Assembly: GCA_029582265.1 (NCBI GenBank)
Contig: CM055817.1
Coordinates: 56,989,750 to 57,053,749 of the forward strand
Length of the DNA: 64,000 nucleotides
Source: Zoroaster sp. YZ-2022
Taxonomy: Eukaryota > Echinodermata > Asteroidea > Forcipulatida > Zoroasteridae
Reading direction: 5' to 3'
Part shown: one piece after another, positions 60,001 to 64,000 of the stretch
Layout of the letters: every line of letters begins with the position of its first letter
Position numbering within the stretch: position 1 is the stretch's first letter
Translations under genes and position numbers: made by a program
The notes under the pieces: generated by a model
What the model was told of the DNA's origin: nothing
The model's input: the letters and a program-made list of their open reading frames with translations, nothing else
Database searches by the model: none

Positions 60001-62993
60001 CAACCAGATTGGATCGAGTCACTCTAACATTTATGTCAGCAGATGCTTGCCTGCTTCCACTATCTTTCTCACGACGAGCAGTTATGGTGAAAGTAAGAAG
60101 AGTATCAACTAGAGGAATATAATTAAACAAAAACAATTAATGGACAGAAACTTTTAAAATTGATTTAGCAATTTTTGTTTTTCTACAAGCAAAATACACT
60201 TTAGATTTAATCATTTGTGAGGATGATTGATATACGACATAAAACACAATAAAGGGGGCCACTTTCCTACCGTCACGTTAGCAGTTTTTCTTATGATTGT
60301 AATTTAATATCTGAAACCACCCAAAAAGAATTTCAACATTTGAATAGACATGCATGCTTATCCTAAAGATAATTTGAGTTGATTATTACTATTATTTTTT
60401 TAATTACCCTAAAATTTCCATCAACAAATGGACGGAAAAGTGAGGTAACTTTTTCCGTCCAATTTTTATGGAAATTTGATGATAAAAAAATAAATAAAAA
60501 AATAAAAAAATAAAATAAATCAACTCAAATTAGTTCTAGTATAAGCCTGCATGTCCATTCACATGTTGAAACACTTTTCGGTCGGTTTCGGGTACTTAAA
60601 AATAAATAACAACCATTGGAAAAACTGCTAACGTGACGGATGCAAAGTGGCCCCCTTTATTGTGTTTTATGTCATATACTAACTTCACACTAAGTAATTG
60701 CTTTAGTAATAATAATAACAAGCATTTATAATTGGAACTCTAAAACAGAACACAACGCCTTACAAAGAAAAAGCGGGAAAAGACTAAGAAAAATTACAAC
60801 TGTATATCAACAAATAATAAAGTCTTATACAATCAATAAACAAGAATTTGTAGGCTATTTCATGTGAGGTTTGAGTGGACATGTTTTTTTAATTTATTTA
60901 TTTAATATGCTCTGAACAAAGCTAAAAGCCACTCAAGGTACAGTGATACAATAGAAGAAAAATAACAAAGTAAATAGACCCAGAGGAGCTGAAGGTGGGA
61001 ATTGAAATTCCTCTTGAAACAGGATAGATCATTGGATGGAGGGAAACATGCATCAGGCAAGGAATTCCAAAGAGATGCAGCACATTGGAAAAAGCTATTA
61101 GTCTAGGTTTTTGTTCTACATCTATGTATAGGCAAGGTGTATGGGTGAGAACTATTACAATTCATACATGTACTTCCTCTTCCCACAAGAATAAGAAATC
61201 ACACAGAAAAATTTACCTGGCAAACTTGCAGCTTGGATGTTTTGTTGAAGTGCCTCCGGCACAAAATCAACATTAACCTGACCACCATTAGGTTGACTAA
61301 CTGACCAAGTGTAAATTGTGTTAGCTGAACTAATGCAATCTGCGTAGTATTTGACGTTGGCAATGATGTAGAAACTAACATCAAAAACAAATAGTAAAAA
61401 TATAAATAAGTAAATTAAAAAGATTGTTGTGAAGAAATTTGCTTGGGCAGATTCAAAGTGGATAAAACGCAGGGGTACACCACATAAAAATGGACGCCAC
61501 ATGAAGGCGTATGAAAAATGAAGGCGTGTGAGAAAAAGTGTAAAGTAGTGCTACCCCACCCCCCCACCACCACCACCCCACCCAAAAACCTGGAAATAAA
61601 AATACACTGGATACTGTAGTTCCATGTGGGACAACCGGCTGTACAACATTTCTGTTCACGTTTTAAGTAAAACATGGCTTTTAATTAAAGCTACATGTAG
61701 TAACCAACCTACTACTACAAGGGTCAAAATCAGTCAAAATGTTGATATACTTGCCAAGGTATATCTAGTGCACTTAAAAGTCAAACGCTGTCAAACCTTC
61801 TGTGACTACAAGGGTCAAAATCAGTCAAAATGTTGATATACTTGCCAAGATACATCTAGTGCACTTAAATGTCAAACACTGTCAAACCTTCTGTGATTGC
61901 AAGGGTCAAAATCGGTCAAAATGTTGATATACTTGCCAAGGTACATCTAGTGCACTTAAAGGTCAAACACTGTCAGCCCTTCTGTGACTGCAAGGGTCAA
62001 AATCAGTCAAAATGTTGATATACTTGCCAAGGTATATCTAGTGCACTTAAAAGTCAAACGCTGTCAAACCTTCTGTGACTGCAAGGGTCAAAATCAGTCA
62101 AAATGTTGATATACTTGCCAAGGTACATCTAGTGCACTTAAATGTCAAACACTGTCAAACCTTCTGTGATTGCAAGGGTCAAAATCGGTCAAAATGTTGA
62201 TATACTTGCCAAGGTACATCTAGTGCACTTAAAGGTCAAACACTGTCAGCCCTTCTGTGACTGCAAGGGTCAAAATCAGTCAAAATGTTGATATACTTGC
62301 CAAGGTATATCTAGTGCACTTAAATGTCAAACACTGTCAAACCTTCTGTGACTACAAGGGTCAAAATCAGTCAAAATGTTGATATACTTGCCAAGGTATA
62401 TCTAGTGCACTTAAAAGTCAAACACTGTCAAACCTTACGTGTAGTTAGTACATTTACAGGTAAAAATGAGCGACTGTTTTTGAGTGGTAAAAGCATTGTC
62501 TTGTATTGTTGTCTTGTATTGTTGTCTTGTATTGTTGTCTTGTATTGTTGTCTTGTATTGTTGTCTTGTATTGTTGTCTTGTATTGTTGTCTTGTATTGT
62601 TGTCTTGTATTGTTGTCTTGTATTGTTGTCTTGTATTGTTGTCTTGTATTGTTGTCTTGTATTTGGGTCAACAGTGAAAACATGCAGTTGACTGATTTTG
62701 ACCACTATCATGACTATAGCTACTTGCCACTTAAGTGCAGGTATAGCGGGAGGGTTTTAATAATCACTTGTAGTATCAAGAAAATGTGATTTACCTTTGA
62801 GATGCTGGAACAGTATTTTCATTTGTGAGACCACGTGACTGAATCTCCAGACCAGGTTTAATGACTGTAAGCCTCTCAATATCATAAGTTGTAGAATCAC
62901 TGCGGACACTTGTGGATACTCTCAATGTAACTTGGTATGGAACACCCTCCGTAAGCAAATTACTAGAGAATTTCAATTTGGCCCTATTTTCAT
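17314..62993 (-). CDS. REJ-GPS single-pass membrane receptor (sperm receptor for egg jelly-like), 3' sixteen exons; 5' end outside window
   Basis: This is a spliced gene built from these exons in transcript order: 62795-62993, 61217-61374, 59870-60108, 57753-57947, 56722-56941, 54609-54763, 52976-53155, 35827-35944, 35114-35332, 33413-33572, 32660-32836, 32088-32215, 30743-30949, 19569-19613, 18516-18542 and 17314-17438. Every junction is GT-AG and the codon phases match at all fifteen joins, giving about 850 codons up to a TAA stop. Residues about 1-610 look like an REJ module (motifs LDASASYDPE, YAWTC, GDPPK). A basic RRRKR site lies near residue 510. A GPS motif ending CCTSHLTDF follows near 770, then one transmembrane helix (about 809-835) and a short Lys-rich tail. 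In this family, REJ-GPS proteins of sea urchin sperm sit in the plasma membrane and mediate egg-jelly recognition, and polycystin-1 shares the modules. A single helix favours an suREJ1-like architecture over the multi-pass suREJ3/polycystin type. The N-terminal modules are not in the window, so the exact orthologue is open. Confidence 0.9.
17441..17755. repeat. 13-bp minisatellite at the last 3' splice site
   Basis: About 23 copies of gaacaacaataga with a few variants (ataaag, cagcaat). On the gene strand the unit is T/C-rich and free of AG. It abuts the acceptor of the terminal exon and so extends its pyrimidine tract. Confidence 0.95.
17798..18095. mobile_element. MITE with ~40-bp inverted ends (GGCTCTGGCAAAACCC type)
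   Basis: The left end atgtaactggctctggcaaa is matched inversely by the right end (agagccagttacat). Inner parts also pair (ctctagattttg near 17868; aaaatctagag near 18012), so most of the element can fold into a hairpin. Relatives lie at 34446-34742, 52640-52750 (half) and 53214-53735. It lies in the intron between exons 15 and 16. Confidence 0.8.
18516..18542 (-). CDS. REJ receptor exon 15: 27-nt microexon
   Basis: 27 nt between acceptor gtatttag and donor GGCAG|gtgagt. It encodes LGDLIPVA just before the transmembrane helix. Phase 1 on both sides means it can be included or skipped without a frameshift, as with exon 14. It is supported by strong consensus splice sites and phase only, since it is too short for recognition by content. 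Confidence 0.8.
18773..19388. mobile_element. TTAA-flanked piggyBac-like nonautonomous element
   Basis: 616 bp between two TTAA sites, with ends CCCTTTCATTACC and GGTAGTGAAAGGG in inverted order. A TTAA target duplication plus CCC...GGG ends is the piggyBac hallmark. No coding frame of note is inside. It lies in the intron between exons 14 and 15. Confidence 0.75.
19569..19613 (-). CDS. REJ receptor exon 14: 45-nt linker microexon
   Basis: 45 nt, acceptor ttttcatcag, donor GATG|gtgagt. It encodes an acidic, Tyr-rich extracellular linker (YYDFPTDPNGNSD) between the GPS and the membrane. Phase 1 on both sides matches exon 13 (Glu codon split) and exon 15 (Gly codon split). The agreement of both sides across an 11-kb intron is what makes so short an exon credible. 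Confidence 0.85.
19705..19858. mobile_element. Foldback element copy 1 (near-perfect palindrome)
   Basis: Two arms of about 70 bp starting aagtaagactaattgcggtg are near-perfect reverse complements around a short loop (ggaggtaca). Further copies lie at 31054-31260, 55435-55690 and, diverged, 58925-59105. It was recognised only by its structure, and no transposase family is assigned. Confidence 0.9.
20059..20208. repeat. 12-bp minisatellite (atttttccatct)
   Basis: About 12.5 near-perfect copies. An open frame through it reads Ile-Phe-Pro-Ser repeats on the plus strand, but it lies in an intron of the minus-strand gene and shows no gene signals. Confidence 0.95.
20231..30591. mobile_element. 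TTAA-MITE family A copy inflated to 10.4 kb by an internal array
   Basis: Both ends of a family A MITE are present. The left end is ttaaag with agggcatggtatcagagtgc just inside. The right end runs attccatgccctgttgaaag to ccctttaa. The middle of the MITE (the segment aatacctcacat...ttgctgctgcataaatgag in other copies) has been replaced by about 237 tandem copies of a shortened version. Normal copies are about 225 bp. Confidence 0.9.
20308..30503. repeat. 43-bp satellite-like array, ~237 copies
   Basis: The unit reads aatacctgacatattatc then attgctgctttataaatgag then tcaat. Variants are cctGac/cctCac, tttataaatg/tttatagatg/ttcataaatg, and rare indels (20778; a 3-bp insertion near 25040). A nine-unit variant pattern at about 24120-24500 recurs identically about 1.12 kb (26 units) later, showing block duplication. 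It lies entirely in intron 13 of the REJ receptor. Confidence 0.98.
30743..30949 (-). CDS. REJ receptor exon 13: GPS autoproteolysis motif
   Basis: 207 nt, acceptor aacgtccag, donor TATG|gtatgt. It encodes SGMEGSCINITF, a C-T-C pair, a Trp, and LVCCTSHLTDFAV. In the GPS family, cleavage occurs between Leu and Thr of HL(T/S), so HLT here fits a cleavable site. The usual GPS Trp and Cys landmarks are mostly kept, though spacing differs from the adhesion-GPCR form. The exon is symmetric (phase 1 at both ends), so the whole GPS could be skipped in frame. The next intron is 11.1 kb and contains the expanded MITE. Confidence 0.95.
31054..31260. mobile_element. Foldback element copy 2
   Basis: Inverted arms as in copy 1, with a longer left end (gtaaaacttgtagctttgca). 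It is flanked by a direct repeat tggatcaagtag at 31042-31053 and 31260-31271, which may be a 12-bp target duplication. It lies in the intron between exons 12 and 13. Confidence 0.85.
31405..31860. repeat. Interspersed repeat, related to 60880-61180
   Basis: It begins with a T-rich stretch (tttaatttatttattttat) and shares scattered blocks with 60880-61180: gccactcaaggt, gaattccaaag-aatgcag and acatggg. The pair looks like two old copies of one dispersed element, perhaps the 3' end of a non-LTR retrotransposon. The family was not recognised. It lies in an intron. Confidence 0.45.
32088..32215 (-). CDS. REJ receptor exon 12 (GAIN-like strands)
   Basis: 128 nt, acceptor ttcccttcaag, donor AACG|gtatgt. 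It encodes an acidic segment and then AITIMDENG, which with the next exon gives the strand-turn-strand found just before GPS motifs. A second acceptor (attaaag) seven bases downstream was rejected because only the upstream AG keeps the phase with exon 11. Confidence 0.87.
32660..32836 (-). CDS. REJ receptor exon 11
   Basis: 177 nt, acceptor tttttatag, donor GGAAT|gtaaga. It encodes a basic start (RWRQRTM), LAGLGVQEGQ and a polar stretch with KLEFPQELLQG. It was placed by splice sites and phase, since it has no stop in this frame and matches exon 10 (Arg codon split) and exon 12 (Ile codon split). Confidence 0.88.
32925..33010. repeat. Microsatellites (ATA)n and (ACG)n
   Basis: aataataataat runs followed by cgacgacgacg runs, forming the tail of the SINE. 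Confidence 0.95.
32925..33300 (-). mobile_element. tRNA-derived SINE with (GTC)n/(ATT)n tail
   Basis: Read on the minus strand from about 33300, it has a tRNA-like head with box A TGGTCGAGCGG (33282-33292) and box B GGTTCGAATCC (33224-33234). A body with gtacttgtgtcattgagcaa follows, then a tail of GTC and ATT triplets (about 32925-33010). The head could fold roughly like a Ser/Leu tRNA, but the body and tail mark it as a SINE. A diverged relative lies at 57040-57180. It lies in the intron between exons 10 and 11. Confidence 0.8.
33413..33572 (-). CDS. REJ receptor exon 10 (helical)
   Basis: 160 nt, acceptor tttcctgcag, donor CTGTAG|gtaagt. It encodes amphipathic helices (IENIKKILQAYVG, EEIRKMILKKISEVHD) and one Cys. 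This resembles the helical subdomain A that precedes the beta-rich GAIN/GPS part in REJ and adhesion-type receptors. That comparison is inference from pattern, not from alignment. Confidence 0.9.
33644..34178. mobile_element. TTAA-MITE family A copy, interrupted by a nested TTAA element
   Basis: Left end ttaaagggacactatcatca, right end gatattgtccctttaa. The inner marker caacagggcatggaatcgg matches the other family A copies. At an internal TTAA another element (33709-34022) has inserted, so this copy predates that one. Confidence 0.9.
33709..34022. mobile_element. TTAA element family B (ends CCCTAACCCT), nested
   Basis: 314 bp between TTAA sites, with ends CCCTAACCCTCCAGGG and, inverted, GGTTAGGG. 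It is nested in a family A MITE. A second copy in the opposite orientation lies at 58088-58397, sharing ttgctgcgtctggcaggg-type ends. The ends are piggyBac-like. Frames inside it are not supported as genes. Confidence 0.88.
34321..34389 (-). pseudogene. Dead duplicate of REJ receptor exon 7 (first third)
   Basis: It matches the 5' part of exon 7, encoding the same VTINAQGCMGEGKLT. The acceptor changed to cattaag, and an in-frame TAA at 34342-34344 follows. Similarity ends at about 34321, so the donor half is missing. It lies between exons 9 and 10 and would truncate the protein if spliced in. Confidence 0.85.
34446..34742. mobile_element. MITE of the GGCAAAACCC type
   Basis: Ends gtgacccactctggcaaaac and, inverted, gttttgccagagccagtcac. 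It is related to 17798-18095 and sits inside the segmental duplication. The equivalent place in the other duplicate (53214-53735) has the same right half but different inner sequence. Confidence 0.75.
35114..35332 (-). CDS. REJ receptor exon 9 with furin-like site
   Basis: 219 nt, acceptor atttgtag, donor GAAAC|gtaagt. It encodes LLLQTSASGG, then RRRKRG, then an acidic/helical stretch. RRRKR fits the R-x-(K/R)-R proprotein convertase consensus, so a second cleavage besides the GPS is possible. This is a motif match only. The exon lies in the C-terminal helical part before the GAIN/GPS region. Confidence 0.92.
35581..35792. mobile_element. TTAA-MITE family A copy with damaged right end
   Basis: It starts ttaaaaggacaagatcatca, contains caacagggcatggaatcggt and ends attgtccctgtag, where ccctttaa is expected. 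It lies between exons 8 and 9. Confidence 0.85.
35827..35944 (-). CDS. REJ receptor exon 8
   Basis: 118 nt, acceptor tgctatcag, donor AAGG|gtaact. It encodes a CDVTRTC pair of cysteines and a helical segment ending EDVEKG. The intron upstream consists almost entirely of the 38-bp tandem array, whose first unit begins only six bases upstream of the acceptor AG. The branch point and pyrimidine tract of this splice site must therefore lie in repeat sequence. Confidence 0.9.
35953..42763. repeat. 38-bp tandem array, left part (~177 copies)
   Basis: The unit reads aaaggagatgaagacaggat then taatgaatagtcctaata. Common variants are ccta/ccga/ccaa, cctaacataagg, gacatg and ttaaagaa. Every unit has one TTAA. 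On the gene strand a unit gives attaat (branch-point-like) and ctgtcttcatctcctttt (pyrimidine tract). The array is interrupted at 36315-36404 and continues at 47882 after a 5.1-kb insertion. It occupies intron 7. Confidence 0.98.
36315..36404. mobile_element. 90-bp piggyBac-type insertion in the 38-bp array
   Basis: The unit sequence aggattaatgaat is split as agga-TTAA[CCCTAACTCCCTA ... TAGGGAGTTAGGG]TTAA-tgaat. Both ends equal the left end of the 5.1-kb piggyBac element at 42764, and the interior holds one ggattttgaaggattt motif. This is a solo-end-like miniature derivative. Confidence 0.9.
43085..43500. repeat. ~43-bp minisatellite inside the piggyBac element
   Basis: About nine imperfect units with ggactgcctatatgtgttg, tgtacaatacttag and ttgctgggg. 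The apparent frames through it (Cys/Gly-rich) shift with each indel and are not genes. Confidence 0.9.
43548..43990. repeat. ~175-bp direct repeat inside the piggyBac element
   Basis: The block tttcccatcatcactgtcct to ggttattcatcatgatac occurs at 43565-43675 and again near 43730-43840, with a weaker third copy to about 43990. Confidence 0.85.
44028..46460 (-). pseudogene. piggyBac transposase (DDE_Tnp_1_7 type), frameshifted
   Basis: The minus strand encodes, in order, a basic N-terminus, an acidic Asp/Glu run (about 46213-45950), WTRSLEDVLVRPF, YWSTHP, ENLTIDEAMIKYR, TGFKIYVLAES, IYTDK, MGGVDRV, WWKKIFYFLVDIARVNGYI and a C-terminal Cys-rich segment (RCRWCLHH, CQVC, CPGRC) followed by a basic tail. 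These match piggyBac transposases, with all three catalytic Asp positions recognisable (TIDEA, YTD, GGVD). At least five frame changes and in-frame stops break it, so it is not functional as written. A few apparent shifts could be short introns or assembly errors. The basic start near 46460 is uncertain. Confidence 0.92.
46566..46605. repeat. 13-bp repeat (tttccatgggctt), 3 copies
   Basis: Three perfect tandem copies inside the piggyBac element, just 5' of the transposase remnant. Confidence 0.9.
46690..47370. repeat. ~200-bp imperfect direct repeats in the piggyBac element
   Basis: Three diverged copies with aaacaaaaga-c, accattgatatgca, actatgaatgcacag and gtgtccactgac. No coding content is apparent. 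Confidence 0.75.
47430..47870. repeat. Subterminal repeats of the piggyBac right end
   Basis: Roughly 128-bp units (three) containing aacctcaatcctccagaatc, aataatcacaaccgccctg and tcaaaatcattcaccgctgc. Short AATCCTYC motifs recur and also occur in the left subterminal region and in the related MITEs, so they are candidate transposase-binding repeats. Confidence 0.85.
47882..51998. repeat. 38-bp tandem array, right part (~108 copies)
   Basis: Same unit and variants as 35953-42763. The first dozen units (about 47882-48330) repeat the variant order seen at about 39680-40110, so blocks of units were duplicated. It ends at aataaaagaaaggtaacat. Confidence 0.98.
52016..52245. repeat. ~62-bp tandem repeat, 3.5 copies
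   Basis: The unit contains tttatttcaaccatctagtt, tttgtgaaattcaacacaaa and tgaataatcttaataaagga. It directly follows the 38-bp array and shares the short motif taataaa with it. Confidence 0.92.
52330..52558. mobile_element. TTAA-MITE family A, unexpanded reference copy
   Basis: 229 bp from ttaatggggcagtatcatca to cgatactgcccctttaa. It contains the parental segment aatacctcacatgataaggt, catattaccgttgctgctgc, ataaatgagccagtaa, from which the 43-bp array unit at 20308-30503 can be derived by an 11-bp deletion and a few changes. Confidence 0.9.
52640..52750. mobile_element. Half copy of the GGCAAAACCC-type MITE
   Basis: Contains ggtaaatgccgagaagtttc, ggttttgccagagcgggtct, the inverse of part of 34446-34742. 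The other end is missing. Confidence 0.6.
52976..53155 (-). CDS. REJ receptor exon 7
   Basis: 180 nt, phase 0 at both ends, acceptor atacattcag, donor GTTCGA|gtaagt. It encodes VTINAQGCMGEGKLTYQAF and YVHYAVKVD. The 3' side of the following intron is the 17-kb intron filled with the 38-bp array and a piggyBac element. The first third of this exon plus its upstream intron is duplicated near 34.3-35.0 kb as a dead copy. Confidence 0.92.
53214..53735. mobile_element. GGCAAAACCC-type MITE, altered left half
   Basis: The left end catatgtgacccactctgcg diverges after ten bases. The right end gttttgccagagccagtcac is intact. It is the counterpart of 34446-34742 in the segmental duplication. Confidence 0.65.
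53860..54360. repeat. ~62-bp tandem repeat, ~8 copies
   Basis: Units contain tatatcttaaaattataatc, atgacacgtgagtcacaatt and aatgaaatatcagtataa. Several units carry CACGTGAGTCAC, an overlapping E-box (CACGTG) and AP-1-like (TGAGTCA) site. Two copies only are present in the duplicate at 34915-35010. Confidence 0.93.
54609..54763 (-). CDS. REJ receptor exon 6
   Basis: 155 nt, acceptor atattttag, donor TCAGCA|gtaagt. It encodes TLESGNEYNIKA, then ALTYFTIYKG and a single Cys. The L-x-x-G-x-x-Y-x-(I/F) pattern is usual in REJ repeats. It ends in phase 0 and joins exon 7 directly. Confidence 0.9.
54921..55264. mobile_element. TTAA-flanked piggyBac-like MITE
   Basis: 344 bp, ttaaCCCTCCTATG at the left and CTATTGGAGGGttaa at the right, with short inverted ends. 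It lies between exons 5 and 6. The frames inside are not supported. Confidence 0.7.
55338..55745. mobile_element. Large foldback: copy 3 of the palindrome inside an outer inverted repeat
   Basis: The outer arms (actcgtatctcaactgtcac at about 55350; gacagttgagataccagttg at about 55719) enclose the familiar foldback arms (aattgagtagtaattagttc and inverse). The centre is a perfect hairpin, cgtttcgatcagtatgctct against its complement. Confidence 0.85.
56560..56645. repeat. Partial foldback remnant
   Basis: acatggtgttaacgcaaacc and caccatgcaaagccttaaat resemble, with substitutions, the right arm of the foldback family (acatggtgtcaccgcaatta; caccatgcaaagctacaagt). Confidence 0.45.
56722..56941 (-). 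CDS. REJ receptor exon 5
   Basis: 220 nt, acceptor tatgacag, donor CCAG|gtaagt. It encodes FKPDQEIIVKAEI and VNVNWEVTRN, continuing the REJ beta-sandwich pattern. It was not visible as an ATG-initiated frame and was found from splice sites and phase. It joins exon 4 at phase 0 and exon 6 through a split Gly codon. Confidence 0.88.
57040..57180 (+). repeat. Diverged SINE remnant
   Basis: gtgtcatcagaatgagggtt and gtacttgtgtccttgagcaa correspond to the body of the SINE at 32925-33300. No intact box A or tail. Confidence 0.5.
57298..57657. mobile_element. MITE with ~40-bp inverted ends (CACTATGAA type)
   Basis: The left end cactatgaacatcttcaccc, then tgaaaataccctgaaaat, is mirrored by the right end (attttcagggtaaagttatt, catagtg). 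The interior repeats ttcacggtg and ttcacagc motifs. It lies between exons 4 and 5. Confidence 0.8.
57753..57947 (-). CDS. REJ receptor exon 4
   Basis: 195 nt, phase 0 at both ends, acceptor tgtcaacag, donor CCTAAA|gtaaga. It encodes a Cys-containing segment, LYTFFVTVTMSS, and ends GDPPK. The strand followed by a G-x-P-P turn is typical of REJ subdomain boundaries. Because the exon is symmetric, skipping it would keep the frame. Confidence 0.9.
58088..58397. mobile_element. TTAA element family B, second copy (inverted)
   Basis: 310 bp, ttaaCCCTAACCCTGCCAGA at the left and CTGGAGGGTTAGGGttaa at the right. It is the reverse complement of the family member at 33709-34022 with a modest number of differences. 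It lies between exons 3 and 4. Confidence 0.9.
58925..59105. mobile_element. Diverged foldback relative (copy 4)
   Basis: taagttaagactgtttgcgc, caccatgtaaaaattctc at the left pair inversely with acatggtgtcacagcaaaca, gtcttttcttaac at the right. The same layout as the aagactaattgcggtg family, but many substitutions. Confidence 0.7.
59117..59856. mobile_element. TTAA-MITE family A copy with internal 35-bp expansion
   Basis: ttaaagggccaatatcatca at the left, actgcccctttaa at the right. The interior near the left end has become a 35-bp tandem array; the remaining MITE sequence is normal. Confidence 0.92.
59139..59700. repeat. 35-bp minisatellite, 16 copies
   Basis: Near-perfect units atcaacagggcatggaatca plus cagtgctagtgttag. 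The first and last units keep MITE-like variants (agagtgctagttttag), marking where the expansion started and ended. Confidence 0.97.
59870..60108 (-). CDS. REJ receptor exon 3 (core REJ motif)
   Basis: 239 nt, acceptor attcctctag, donor GAAAAG|gtaaga. It encodes a strand-rich segment and then LDASASYDPEDRTRTLNYAW followed by TC. This Ser-x-Asp-Pro plus Y-x-W-x-C pattern is the most diagnostic REJ/PKD signature in the gene. The exon lies 13 bp from a TTAA-MITE that carries a 35-bp minisatellite (59117-59856). Confidence 0.93.
60231..60677. mobile_element. Foldback MITE with ~200-bp arms
   Basis: The left arm (acgacataaaacacaataaa, gggggccactttcc) is the inverse of the right arm (gtggcccccttt, attgtgttttatgtcata), and pairing continues inward to ccgtcacgttagcagttttt. 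The tip has an A-rich tract (ataaaaaaataaata). It lies between exons 2 and 3. Confidence 0.9.
60880..61180. repeat. Interspersed repeat, related to 31405-31860
   Basis: Begins with ttttttaatttatttattta and shares gccactcaaggt, ggaattccaaagagatgcag and cacattgg with the other copy. Family not identified. It runs to just before exon 2. Confidence 0.45.
61217..61374 (-). CDS. REJ receptor exon 2
   Basis: 158 nt, acceptor gatgttag, donor CCAG|gtaaat. It encodes FYIIANVKYYADC and then NTIYTWSV. The Cys followed by a Y-x-W is the recurrent REJ motif. One base starts the exon and one base ends it, joining cleanly to exon 3 as a Val codon. Confidence 0.9.
61719..62437. repeat. 91-bp tandem array, 8 copies, with period-3 higher order
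   Basis: Units caagggtcaaaatcagtcaa, aatgttgatatacttgccaa, ggtatatctagtgcacttaa and so on. Units 1-3 differ by cggtcaaa, aatgtcaaac and cagcccttc variants, and units 4-6 repeat the same three types in the same order. It lies between exons 1 and 2. Confidence 0.95.
62497..62662. repeat. 13-bp minisatellite (gtcttgtattgtt), ~13 copies
   Basis: Near-perfect array. Because 13 is not a multiple of 3, all frames are open and encode cycling Leu/Val/Cys peptides, which are artefacts. Confidence 0.97.
62795..62993 (-). CDS. REJ receptor exon 1 of those visible (REJ module start)
   Basis: 199 nt. The acceptor ends tatacag, and the donor AG|gtaaat completes a Ser codon with the next exon. The encoded stretch VPYQVTLRVSTS is a beta-strand-rich segment typical of REJ/PKD-like folds. 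It starts in the middle of a codon (two bases carried over), so at least one more exon lies upstream past the right edge. I see no convincing exon between 63000 and 64000. Confidence 0.88.
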
Positions 62994-63064
62994 CTGTATA
63001 CAATTAAATAAATAGCGAATTAGCTGTTGCAAACTGCTTACTATCCTAAAGGACCTGTAGTACA

Positions 63065-63165
63065 AATGGAAAATAATTGTTATTGGTGTTACGTTCTTTC
63101 TCCAAGGCTTTGAGAAAGAACCTGCTAGGTTCAAAACGTAAGGCCAATAACAATTATTCTGTATA
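63065..63165. repeat. Hairpin (inverted repeat)
   Basis: aaaataattgttattggtgt, tacgttctttctc pairs with gagaaagaac, aacgta and ccaataacaattattctg. Probably a MITE fragment upstream of the first visible exon. Confidence 0.7.
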
Positions 63166-63673
63166 TAATGAATTAAATAGAACAAAAGATATCTTTAAAA
63201 GTAGTCCATAATAATCAATCTACCAAGCAGGGATGTAATTTGACAAAGGTCAAACATCCTGGAAAATGGGTAGCGGGCCTGGGTCTCCCTTTGGTCTAGA
63301 GGACAAAGCCCCCTGAACCGCCTGGATGTTTAATTTAGGAGGATTTACAGACTCTCCACATCGACACAAACAAGAAACTAGATGTTTGGACACAATACAG
63401 GCTACTTATTTCTTTCCTTGGTGGCTACTTCTCTTCATTAAAGAAAATTTTGAGACAAAGAGAGATTTGTAAATAAATCCTGAAATCAGGAAAAGTCCTG
63501 AGAAATCCCAGGTCTGATGAAGAAAACAATATTTTCACTTGATTGGTACACTGTCTACATGTACAGTTGTATATCAGATAAGGATTAATACAGGCTCAGG
63601 CTATAGAATAGCACTGAATTACATGTACATTGATATAATTTTGAAGATATTAAGGGCTGGGTTTAATCATGTT

Positions 63674-63934
63674 TTAACTCTCTAGGTATTCTGACTAGGA
63701 ACCTTCCTGAATCCTCCAAAATCCATCAGTGCACTTTTGGAAACATGCCCTTATCTTCAAAATGCACCATGCATTTTCGTTGATCTTTCATATTCACCAC
63801 TTATGGCCTGTACTTCTTGCCAGGTAGTAATTTTGTCCCAAGTGTTTGAAGAGGTGAAAGTACCAGTTTCTAACAGTTTTTCTCAAAAAGTGCCCCTTGG
63901 AGTATTTTGCAGGATTTAGGGTGGTTAGGGTTAA
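63674..63934. mobile_element. piggyBac-derived MITE (family C), inverted copy
   Basis: ttaaCTCTCTAGGTATTCTG at the left, GGATTTAGGGTGGTTAGGG then ttaa at the right. It is the reverse complement of 1682-1951 and shares both end types with the 5.1-kb piggyBac element, including aatcctccaaaatcc. It is a nonautonomous derivative of that family. Confidence 0.9.
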
Positions 63935-64000
63935 TGGAAGAAATATGACTATAGCAGGTGCAGTACAAATGAACGCATCATATGTGTATCACTAGCGCAT

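Noticed and set aside
62435..62789. Repeat frames on both strands (LVLLSCIV / RQQYKTTIQDN types)
   Set aside because: A 13-bp repeat opens all frames; no gene signals.
63000..64000. Further upstream exon of the REJ receptor
   Set aside because: No frame with flanking splice sites, matching phase and REJ-like content was found. The stretch holds a hairpin and a piggyBac-derived MITE.

Overview
This is a window from a eukaryotic, AT-rich, intron-rich and repeat-rich animal genome. The main gene has the REJ - GPS - transmembrane layout known from sea urchin sperm receptors for egg jelly and from polycystin-1. Together with the style of the repeats, this points to an invertebrate deuterostome, most likely an echinoderm. 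The species cannot be named from the sequence.

The right three quarters (17314-62993, minus strand) is one gene. I could place sixteen exons, all with GT-AG junctions. Their phases agree at all fifteen joins and give about 850 codons. They encode most of an REJ module, a dibasic furin-like site, a GPS autoproteolysis motif (HLT) in its own exon, two tiny linker exons, one glycine-zipper transmembrane helix and a short basic tail. The 5' part of the gene lies beyond the right edge of the window.

Two introns are swollen by giant tandem arrays. Intron 13 holds about 237 copies of a 43-bp unit (about 10.2 kb). This array grew inside one copy of a TTAA-flanked MITE. Intron 7 holds about 285 copies of a 38-bp unit. 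It starts six bases upstream of an exon's 3' splice site and its unit resembles a branch point plus polypyrimidine tract. Every 38-bp unit carries a TTAA, and two piggyBac-type insertions (90 bp and 5.1 kb) sit exactly at that TTAA. The 5.1-kb element carries a frameshifted piggyBac transposase. A piece of exon 7 with flanking intron is duplicated near 34.3-35.0 kb as a dead exon.

The left quarter (1-17 kb) is mostly intergenic. It holds one small intact gene for a putative secreted/type I membrane protein with a Pro/Thr-rich repeat stalk (8508-8978), a hAT-like element with an 8-bp target duplication, several MITEs, microsatellites, a G-rich run and a tandem repeat carrying perfect POU octamers.

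Across the window at least fourteen elements end at TTAA. They fall into several families, one nested in another, so the locus records repeated piggyBac-type activity.
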